Positions 22,440 through 31,136 of a stretch of 64,000 bases of DNA are shown here, piece by piece. Made by a program: the position numbers and the translations under genes. Position 1 is the first letter of the stretch. Each line of letters opens with the position of its first letter. The notes beneath the pieces are model-generated. The model was given only the letters and a program-made list of their open reading frames with translations. It made no database searches and was not told the DNA's origin. Origin of the DNA: Carposina sasakii (lineage: Eukaryota; Arthropoda; Insecta; Lepidoptera; Carposinidae); NCBI GenBank assembly GCA_014607495.2, contig CP053148.1:12896001-12960000 (forward strand), read 5' to 3'.

Positions 22440-22830
22440 TAATCCTTACTAAATAAATGCGAAAGCAACTCTGTCTGTCCGGCTTTCACGCTAAACCTAC
22501 TGATCCGATTTACGATGAAATTTGGCACAGATATAGTTTAGGGCAGGAGTTCCCAAACTCTTTTTTCTCACAGACCCCTTTCATATTACATGTTCTGGTG
22601 GACCCCCTATAGACCTACACCACATACAAATTATTGTGAACCACCATTTTTTCACGCCAACGTAGACCCCATCGAGTCCACCTGGACCACTTTGGGAACC
22701 ACTGGTTTAGGGCCTGAGGGCGGACATAGGCTACTTTTTATTCCGGGAAAATTAACTTGTTTTATTTATTACAGCGCGCCGAAAAATAGACCAGAGCTGC
22801 TAGAACCTGGCGTATCGATGCATAAACACT
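22440..22830 (+). repeat. Helitron-like repeat carrying a hAT MITE insertion
   Basis: TTACTAAATAAATGCGAAAG, CTGTCTGTCCGGCTTTCACG, TCCGATTTACGATGAAATTT and, after the insertion, GGCCTGAGGGCGGACATAGG with CTACTTTTTATTCCGGG form the familiar lepidopteran interspersed repeat. It is split by a 161-bp element at 22544-22704. Confidence 0.65.
22544..22704. mobile_element. hAT-type MITE, 161 bp, perfect 8-bp target duplication
   Basis: The ends are CAGGAGTTCCCAAACTC and TTTGGGAACCACTG. They match the animal hAT consensus CAGTGGTTCCCAAAC. GTTTAGGG is duplicated at 22536-22543 and 22705-22712. The interior is non-coding. Confidence 0.9.
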
Positions 22831-23448
22831 CGTATGTATGACTAAATTGGTTAAGATTTTAAGATGGAACTAGTGCCATACATGATGGAAGGGCAAGCAG
22901 ACAATACCATAGTATGCGGTGTTGAAGGCGAGGATTACGGGAGGAAGGGTAGAATGGTAGACAAATGCCGATATCACCATAGGTTCTAACTTTGCTACGT
23001 AGCAGACTACATTGGGGGTTGTAGTTCTACTGACACTGATTATCGCATAACTGGTATACGCATGTCAACATATCTCACCTTTCCAGGTCTAGGGTTTAAC
23101 GTCTGCATAACGAAACCTGACGTATTTTGTAGCTCAAAACTATAACGATCTTGTGGGTACATAACTTAAGTTAAGTCATTTACCGTTATTACAGAAAAAT
23201 TTAGGTATACTTAGATATTTAAAGATATTCTATACGTTTTGCTACCAAGTATCATTTATAAACAGTGTCGTGGTTTTGTAATAACACCGTTAGTTTTCTA
23301 CTTACTGTGACATCAATGCTGCTCCACACTAAATACTTAGATTTAGAAATGGCCGATTCTACAATTCAGCTTCGACATAACATCTGGTCCCTAGATTATG
23401 TAAAGGTACCAGCAGATTAAAGTATACATAAATGTTCAATAATTCCAG

Positions 23449-26400
23449 ACATAAGGTATATAAGTCGGCTGAAGAGGAGCCCCCGCCTGTCGAAGAGAAT
23501 TTTGTGTAAGTCTTAAACACTACATAGTACGATAGGTTACTAGGTAACATCTTTTTTTATCCTAATTCTTGGGATCCCGCTTTTTTCCTAATAACTTATC
23601 TAGTCGATAAAGAATATATTAAACATGTGTTCACTTCAGTTGTAGGTACCTATGTACTTAACTTACAAAGTGCAAAAAAAGGGATAATGATGGTTTATTC
23701 CCGGTGGTCCCCACTGGGGACGAGAGGGAAAAAAAATTGCGTTCGTCCCCAGTGGTGACGATTACCTCAGTCTTTTACAATTACATATTTACAACCAAAA
23801 ACATTGTTCAAAATCTCTGATGAAATAAAAAGTTCTAATCTTCATTCAAATCAAATCACGACAGGGTGGAGACGACCGGGAATAAACCATTTCAGATAGT
23901 ATAGACATTTTCTAAACAACTCAGGAATGTTAATTTCATATAACTTTTAAACGTAATTTCGAATTAAAATTTTGTACGAGTATATAGGCATTTCACTTAA
24001 CATACCTCTTGTTACACCTTGTAGATTAAAACGCTATTTACTTACATCTATGGGTAGATTAGATACGAGCCAAGTTTAAGCTTTAAAATTGTTGATTTCA
24101 GAGATCAAGAAGCAGACACTGAGATGCCTACCACAAAACAACCACATCAACACATGCATATTAAGAAGTAAGTAGGTAACTTCCATTCATACACCGCGTT
24201 TCCTAACCAGATCAATGAAAGCTAAAACCGTAGATAGACACAAACAGTATGGATGGACCGTGTGTAACAAGTACGATTCTCTCAATAGTCCGTAACATTA
24301 TCGTCACCTACTGTCAAATCATATAGATTCTTGCGAGTCGATATCGTTACACCTCGTAAAAAGGTTCATGCTGTTGGGTAATACCATAGAATATCTTTAC
24401 TAGCAAATGTACTCGTAATTTTCTAAAATTCCAGACATAAGTCAGCTGAAGAGGAGTCGGCGCCTGTCGAAGAGAATTTTGTGTAAGTCTTGAACACATT
24501 AGGCGTAGTGGTTAGTATCCTAGTAGGTGCTACCACAACTTTGGAGTTGGAGGAAGACAAGTAAGTCACCGTTGAGCTTATTAGACGAATCATATCCAAC
24601 TTTACATAGCTGTATACAAGGTGTGGGTGACAGCCAGGCAAATACTGAAATGCTGAATAAGTACCATTGTGTTGAGTTATACGACAGTGTTATCCTACTT
24701 GCAGGAAATGTATTTTTGATTTGATTTTCAATGATCTTTGCTCTCCACGCGAATTGTATTGGGCGATCCTGTGACAAATTAAATAGGCTTATTGTGTGAC
24801 ATATTGCTGTTTTTTGGATCACTTGTGACTCTCCATTAGGGTTGATCAGGTTTTTGAACTTTTTAGAGGGCAACTTTCTTTTGAAAATTATCTTTTGGTT
24901 AGAATTTTATTTTTAAGTAATTATTTAAAGCCTATTAAACAAACTAAACTATTTTTTCCTGAAAATATGAAAAAAATGTCGGAAAATATTGGAATTTTCC
25001 TGCGAAAAATTTCAGTGTTTTCCACCTTAGAATCATGGCCTGAAGTGATGGTATCAATATTAGCCTGGCTGTCACAAACACCCTGTATTATAAGTAATCT
25101 TTTTTTATCCTAATTTGTGGGAGAAATGCTACCTACAATGGATAGATTAGATTTGAGTCAACTTTATCTTAGGTACGCATATAAAATTTATCATTTCAGA
25201 GATCAAGAAGCAGAGACCGAGATGTCCCAACCAACCACACAAGAACCACATAAACACATGCATATTAAGAAGTAGGTATATTTTCATTCATACAACGCGT
25301 TTCCTAACCGGCGTCAGGCGAATTAATTACGTATTTACAAAAGCAAATCAGAAGCAACACGATAGCGAAAATTGTACAATATCCAAAATTCCTCTTGAAA
25401 TTAATTTTACGTTATACGAATTTGACAAGCTATCAGCGAATTTTGTACCTACAATTTTCGGTTGCTAGTTAGGTAATAAGGGGGGGGAGTAATCTGAAAC
25501 CGTAGATAGGCGCAAAATGAACGATTAAAACAAAGACTAAGAAAGTACTATAAAATCTTTGAAAAGAGCGCTTAGACAAGGTAACATGCTTTCGTTGTTT
25601 TAACATTTCCACTAAAAGCAGTTAGACCTTTTTTTTTTAATGATAGAATCATGAAAGCCTGAAGGGCTTTGTCATCTGCACCGAGTTAGGTGGCGTGCGC
25701 TAAAGGCGCATAACCGCATGGTTTAAACCTACGCGACCAATGCACGCCATTTGCGGCTGGGGCTTTGTCGCTTGGAGGACTAAACAAGAGTTTTGAGTGA
25801 CTGTTTGTAGGAGGTAGCTCATACATTTCCCACGTGTGTTTACTTTCTATTTCAGACATAAAGCATACAAATCTACCAGAAGAGTTGAAGAACCTCCTCC
25901 GACAACTGATGAAAATGATTAGTAAGGACATTTTACTATCGTTTCCTAACTAACAAGCGCTAAGCTGTATTTTAATTTATTTTTATAACACAGGCTGTAT
26001 AGTGAGGTTGTATAAGGTGAGTAAAAGCGCTATAAATGAAAATTAGGCCCATTCTTATACAGCTTATTGCGTTCGTATAGAGCCGCCAATCCAATAGACG
26101 CAGCCTCGGTTCGAGCAGCTGCCTCGCTCCGAGGCCGCGCATGCGGAAAAGCTGCCTAAACCAGAGATCTGCCGCGGCATGAGGCAAGTCGTCACCGCAA
26201 GCCGAGCCATATTTTGTCAGTATCCATATAACTGAGACTGATTGCTTCATGTTTAGGCTGCTCGAACAGAGCCTGATTCTAAATCGGCTATCCATTAGAG
26301 GCAGCCTCGGGTCAATTAGCCTCAACTTGAAGCAAACAGCTTAAGTCATATGGATACGCGGTTACGTAAAAGCGCGAGGCATGCTGCGGATCAGCTCAAT

Positions 26401-28638
26401 GACTGGTAAAACCGACAACTTATGACTCGGCTGGCGGCAACGAATTTGCCTCGTGTCACAGCGTGCCTCAGGTTGAGGCAGCGTCTCTAATTACGCGGCC
26501 TCAGAGCGGCTGGACCCGAGGCTGCCTCTAGTGGATAGCCGGCTATAGAGTAGCGGCTTAGCTGTAATATTAAAATGTTAACGATTATAGTGAAACGTAG
26601 GTAGGTACTGAATACACTTAATGCTAAAAATATAAAATATAAACTCAAAACATATTATCTTCATAAATAAATGTATCTAGTTAATCTCACTGAAATCACA
26701 ATTACATAAGTATTAATTGATATGAATCGAAATAAATCTCCACTCTTAATTTTACCTCAATTATTGTCATTATTATATTCGTTTTAATCATACAATTATA
26801 ATTATATTGAGACATCCTGTACATAGCCTAACTCCTGTGGTAAACGTGCTCTGCGCTTTGTAAAAATTGGGGTGGCGCTAGTACTGCGCAGTGATCACCA
26901 AACTAGCAACAAAATAACGTGCGCAGATTCTTGCCGCTAAAACAGCTGCTTTGTAACTAGTATCTGCAAAGTATTATTTTAAGTGAAGTCTTTATCTTCT
27001 ATTGCAATATGCATACCATTGCTCCTGGATTTGTCTATTTGTAACCTTGATGTTTCTTTACTGTTTTGTACTCTGTTACTCATACTTAATTGGTGAAACT
27101 CAGGTTCTATCTGTTAAATGTAAATAAGCGAATGCTATTGCCACACAAACCTATAAAGGTTTATAGGCAATTTAATAAAAAAATGTATCATATATTGTAC
27201 TTACCTAAATAAATAAATAAATAAAATAGGTGTGTAAGAAACGAAGCCTTTAGACATTTAGGCAATTATTTGCCTCTACTAGAATAATGGACTTAGTTGC
27301 GTATTTATTATTTTATATTTCCAGCATGAAAAATGATGTAATTGCAAAGAAGATTAAGCGACGCCATTTAAGGAATAAAAAGCCCATCAGAAGAAGGTTA
27401 GCATAAGTATATTCCAAGTTCAGACGCTTGAAAGTATTATAAGCATTTTTTTTTCGTATAAAAATACATATAATTATTAATTCCCTTATTAATCTTATTA
27501 ACATACTTACATAGGTACATAAAAATCACACCTCTTTCCTGATATTCTTCATGCACGCTCGTCGGTAATAATTAACTGGGACTATACCCATAGTGACGGT
27601 CACCAATCCGCCTGTCCAGAAAGCGTGGTGAAACCCATAGTAAAACCCTCCTATGGCAGTAGCCTTCTGGCGTGCCCTGAGCGAGGCCTACGTCTAGCAG
27701 TGGACTACAACAGGTTGAAGTATGAACCCATAGTAAATGATTGTATTATTCTAAAGTTAATAAAAAAAAATTATAATGAGCAGGTGCATCACCTCCACGC
27801 ATTAATGAAATGTATGATATATTTTTCAGCAATGAAACTGCACCAAATGGAGATTCGAAATCTATAAAATATGTGGTTGAAGCAGGAGATAAGGCGTGAG
27901 TATGAACGACATTCTGTAATTTTAGGTAAGATTACAGTCAGAAGTAAAATTAAATACATACAATATCGTTTTTATTTCAGAGCAATATTTGGCTCGCATC
28001 TGTTCGATCCAATAAAGATGAAATTCGACATAGACGACGAGACCTGCACCCAGACCACCATACCTCAGTCTGCAGAGATCACCACATTATCTCTAGTGCG
28101 ACCTACAGCAACAGGCGAACCAGATGCTACTACTGGCTCATCAGCTCCTGACATGACTGCACCACCAGCCACCGACGCCCCCACCGACGGCGCCACCGAC
28201 GCAGCCACCGACGCCCCCACCGACGCCGCCACCGAAGCAGCCACCGAAGCCGCCCCTGAGGCTACCACCGTTCCACCAGGCCTCTTCAAGCTTCTTGACG
28301 CAGACACAACTGTTTATTGGCGAGCTAATGTAGATTCACGCCCATTAGTAAAGAAAAAAGCAAAAACGGAAGCTCTGCAGAAGTATAGAAGTATATTGGC
28401 CGGTGTCGATCGTAAAGATGATAAGAAAGGTGCAATAGGTCACATCGAGTACAGAAGAGGTAAAACAAAGGTATCCAAAGATAAGGCTAAGTGGGCAACA
28501 AACTATATTGAGAGTGCAAAACATGGTATGGGAGAGAAGAAACATAAATCACGCAGACATCAGCATCTTAAACATAAGAATAATCGTTTAAGCAAAATTA
28601 AGACGAAGTCTAAACATGCAACCGCAAGAGATTTTTGA
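23449..28638 (+). CDS. Unrecognised multi-exon gene with duplicated exons; 5' end missing
   Basis: Eight exons join in one frame: 23449-23505, 24102-24167, 24435-24482, 25200-25271, 25856-25921, 27325-27396, 27830-27895 and 27981-28638. Every junction splits a codon 2+1, so exons can be added or lost without a frameshift. Type A exons (HKVYKSAEEEPPPVEENFV, HKSAEEESAPVEENFV, HKAYKSTRRVEEPPP...) alternate with type B exons (DQEADTEMPTTKQPHQHMH, DQEAETEMSQPTTQEPHKHM). The last exon has SHLFDPIKMKFDIDDETC, a Thr/Ala/Asp/Pro-rich repeat (28168-28260) and a basic Lys/His/Arg tail. AATAAA lies at 28663. No family is recognised. The low-complexity, charged composition suggests a secreted or structural protein, but a signal-peptide exon was not securely found. 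Whether the A and B copies are all used in one transcript is unknown. Confidence 0.68.
23691..23889. repeat. MITE with TGGTTTATTCCCGG inverted ends (about 199 bp)
   Basis: The left TGGTTTATTCCCGGTGG and the right ACCGGGAATAAACCA are inverse, and GTCCCCACTGGGGAC-like motifs lie just inside. It is non-coding and sits in the first intron of the recognised part of the duplicated-exon gene. Confidence 0.75.
23890..24035. repeat. Degenerate half-copy of the 'ACAGGGTGTAACAAAA' MITE
   Basis: AACTCAGGAATGTTAATTTC, TTCACTTAACATACCTC and TTGTTACACCTTGTAGA follow the right half of the family seen at 1298-1561 with many substitutions. Confidence 0.5.
24613..25089. repeat. TIR element of about 477 bp in the second exon-duplication segment
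   Basis: ATACAAGGTGTGGGTGACAG is mirrored by TGTCACAAACACCCTGTAT, and CAGCCAGGC is shared by both arms. The interior is AT-rich with no transposase, and two open frames inside it are meaningless. It is absent from the paralogous first segment. Confidence 0.75.
25318..25488. repeat. MITE, 'CCCCCTTATTACC' family, copy 2
   Basis: CGATAGCGAAAATTGTACAA and the end GTTAGGTAATAAGGGGGG match copies at 2405 and 35345. The paralogous segment near 24205 lacks it, with CGTTTCCTAACC running directly into the AAACCGTAGATAG region. Confidence 0.75.
26076..26552. repeat. CpG-rich MITE with about 80-bp inverted ends and an internal third copy
   Basis: The left TATAGAGCCG...GCAGCCTCGGTTCGAGC and the right inverse of CCCGAGGCTGCCTC...GGCTATAGAG pair over about 80 bp. 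A further copy of the end (GGCTATCCATTAGAGGCAGC) sits in the middle at about 26287-26340. It is strikingly GC-rich inside an AT-rich intron and encodes nothing. Confidence 0.7.
27520..27725 (+). repeat. LINE 3' fragment fused to RTE-tailed SINE fragment
   Basis: AAATCACACCTCTTTCCTG and ATGCACGCTCGTCGGT match the block at 2815-2935. From about 27640 GGCAGTAGCCTTCTGGCG, GTCTAGCAGTGGACTAC and AACAGGTTGA match the SINE 3' half. Both are degenerate and intronic. Confidence 0.6.
28168..28260 (+). repeat. In-frame coding minisatellite (Thr-Asp/Glu-Ala repeats)
   Basis: Imperfect tandem units of GCC ACC GAC and GCC ACC GAA (with CCC ACC GAC) encode a run of ATDAPTDGATDAATDAPTDA type. It lies within the last exon of the duplicated-exon gene. 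Length polymorphism would be expected. Confidence 0.8.
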
Positions 28639-28662
28639 GAACAGTTTTGTAAATTGTTTATG

Positions 28663-28668
28663 AATAAA
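28663..28668 (+). terminator. Polyadenylation signal AATAAA of the duplicated-exon gene
   Basis: AATAAA lies 25 bp after the stop codon at 28638, inside TGAATAAATTTTATCTTTAT. Confidence 0.7.
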
Positions 28669-28708
28669 TTTTATCTTTATCACGTGTTTCGATTCAATAA
28701 TCTACCTG

Positions 28709-28903
28709 CAGGCTGATTATCTACGTATCTTGCAAAAACTAGCAAAAGCAATGCGATAGTGAAAATTGTACAATATTTGCGTTGAAATGTCAAAATTCCT
28801 ATGTAATTAATTTTACGTAATACGAATTTAACAAAACCAAGCAATCAGCGAAATTTGTACGATATTCGCTATAGCTTTGATTTTGTTGGTTCGATAAGGG
28901 GCT
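28709..28903. repeat. MITE, 'CCCCCTTATTACC' family, copy 3
   Basis: It carries ACTAGCAAAAGCAATGCG, AGTGAAAATTGTACAATAT and the end GGTTCGATAAGGGGC. It is diverged, and lies immediately downstream of the polyadenylation signal of the preceding gene. Confidence 0.7.
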
Positions 28904-29000
28904 GGTTACCTTACTTACAGCAATAATTAACACAAGATGCAATTTTAAGTAAAGACCTACGTAGCGTAGGTAAAAATGATACTAATGTTTAACAAAACAG

Positions 29001-29206
29001 TATAGGTAATGTTTATTATCAATATTATTTCAACTTACAACCTACGTAAAATATACAAAATTTTAATATCCTAAATGTACTTTTTTATATTATGATATAT
29101 CAATATAGGTAATGTTTATTATCAATATTATTTCAACTTACAACCTACGTAAAATATACAAAATTTTAATATCCTAAATGTACTTTTTTATATTATGATA
29201 TATCAA
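29001..29206. repeat. Perfect 2 x 103-bp tandem duplication
   Basis: The block starting TATAGGTAATGTTTATTATC at 29001 is repeated from 29104 with no difference visible over 103 bp. It is AT-rich, non-coding and intergenic. Confidence 0.95.
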
Positions 29207-30014
29207 AAAGTATCATACCGTAATAATGTAATTAATAAGTGATTGCAAAAATATAACTAAATACCGCAACTCGCATTGACATAAAGTACAATTCATTTCA
29301 AAAGCACTACATATGCAAAAGGAGACTCTCCCCGCAAATGTAGATGGTCACTGGTCAGTGTATGGGGTGTATTTATACTCCTTCCATACGTTACAATTTT
29401 CCGTTGAGTTTGACCAGAACATTTGCAATCGAATTGTATGCTGTCTATTGAAAGTACCTACATGTTGTTGACGGAAAATCTGATATTCATACAATCGGAT
29501 TGGCAAATTAGATTGTATCGTATAGAAGAGGTACGAAATAGCGCAAAATAATTAGTAACAAACAGATACTGGTGTTATTTACTACGTCAACATTTACCTA
29601 CTATGTTGACTAATTACGAGTGTATTGTTAACGGCATAGTTTACATATCTTTGACTAGATATTAATGATATAAGCTAATTAACCTATTAATGTCGGTAAT
29701 GCAAGTTCGAGACGGGATTTGTAGGAATGTTGGGCGGTTTTTGGCGAAATTGCATAACCTGTATATTATGACTTTCCTACAATTAAAACTAGAGTTTCGT
29801 CTAGAGCTAGCATCACCAACATTAATAGTTAACGAAATGGATTAACACCTGAATCAACTAGAAATGGCTTCGAATGCCAAATATGCCCTTTACTAAAAAT
29901 CATAGTCCTAGTAACCTTACCCATTTGTATAAAAATTAGTCCTATAATCTATACATATAGTAAGTATATTTAGTATTATAATTAGTCCTATTTGTTTTTA
30001 TCCCGAATAATTTC

Positions 30015-30067
30015 GACATTTTGTTTTGTCTACAGACCACGCGGACGAAGTCGCGGGCGTCTACTAG
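30015..30067 (+). repeat. 3' end of a Helitron-like element
   Basis: ACGCGGACGAAGTCGCGGGC and CGTCTACTAG are followed by T. This is the same terminus as the element at 1716-2192, here in plus orientation and otherwise degraded. Confidence 0.6.
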
Positions 30068-30235
30068 TTTTAACTATAAATGAACATAAATAAAGAGGAA
30101 AACTAATAAAATGACTGAAAATATAAATCCGCGGATATACCTGTGGAAAAACAAAATAATAGTTATTTACCAAGTAAATATTATGTAATTATACGGGCAG
30201 CACCCTATGGTGACCATTGACATTAAGGATCGGTG

Positions 30236-30495
30236 CATCTTCTTCAGCCTATTGCAGTCCACTGCTGGACGTAGGCCTCCCTCAGGGCACGCCACGAGGC
30301 TACTGCTACAGAGGGGTTTTACCCATAGTCACCACGCTGGGCAGGCGGGTTGGTAACCGCAGTGTGATTTTCGGACTATGTTGTCAGTACGGGAGGCGCT
30401 GCTGCCCACCTCCCGGAAACCCTTAATCGCCTCGTATGATACCCACGGGCAGGCATGGTGTGGTACGAATTCTACTCTACCGGCACCACGCGGCC
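30236..30495 (-). mobile_element. RTE-tailed SINE, copy 1
   Basis: Read on the minus strand it starts GGCCGCGTGGTGCCGGTAGA and ends CAGCAGTGGACTGCAATAGG with a short ATG-like tail. Its 5' boundary coincides with those of the copies at 41324 and 44758, so the unit is about 260 bp. A separate 3' fragment of the same SINE in opposite orientation follows at 30505-30560. Confidence 0.8.
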
Positions 30496-30999
30496 TAAGT
30501 TTAAGTATGCAAGAGGGGGTGGCCTACGTCCAGCATTAGACAGCAAAAGGCTGACGTAGACTCACTAAAATACACATAGGAACTAACTTATAGTTAGGCA
30601 GTAACTAACTTAGGGTTGCCATCTCAAAACTTTGAAAACCAGGAATATACATGTGCGAGCCCAGTGACAATATGATTGGAGGGAATTTCAAAACATAAGT
30701 CTTTAACACATTCAGTGCCGGTGACTACGTATTTGCTTCTTTTAGGCTTTCTAGAGGTGCCGTTAACGCTTATTTTCCCGATGTCGGCACCCTTAGAAAA
30801 TCTGCTGACAGCGAATGTGTCAGGACTTTAAAACTCAGGACGATGCTTAAAAACTATCCAGGACAGCCCAGGACACCCCAAAAAGCAGGACATGTCCGGG
30901 AAAACAGGACGGTTGGCAACCTTAAACTAACTAGACTCTAGTAGCTTTAACCACAGTTTTTTTGATTGTTTAAAATAGATATCTACAAGTTTCTCCTTC

Positions 31000-31049
31000 A
31001 AACTTACAGGTAAAAAGTAATGCTTTTATCACTTTTTGCCTGTAAGTTT
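31000..31049. repeat. Short near-perfect hairpin, 22-nt arms
   Basis: AAACTTACAGGTAAAAAGTA and ACTTTTTGCCTGTAAGTTT pair around a six-base loop with one mismatch and one G-T pair. It lies about 90 bp beyond the dephospho-CoA kinase stop codon, perhaps in its 3' UTR. Confidence 0.7.
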
Positions 31050-31136
31050 AAATGATCTCTATCTAATTTTCATAAATTGTGCACTTAATTAGTTTTTGCT
31101 AGTGGAGCATTAATATTAAGTACGTTGTTTGTAAAC

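Noticed and set aside
22856..22935. Possible extra exon (after TTTTAAG) joining a signal-peptide exon to exon 23449
   Set aside because: The phase would fit, but the acceptor lacks a pyrimidine tract, the donor (GTGTTG) is weak, and there is no homology to support it.
23359..23550. Minus-strand frames over the duplicated A exons (also 24423-24641)
   Set aside because: They are antisense shadows of the plus-strand exons, which have correct splice sites and shared phase.
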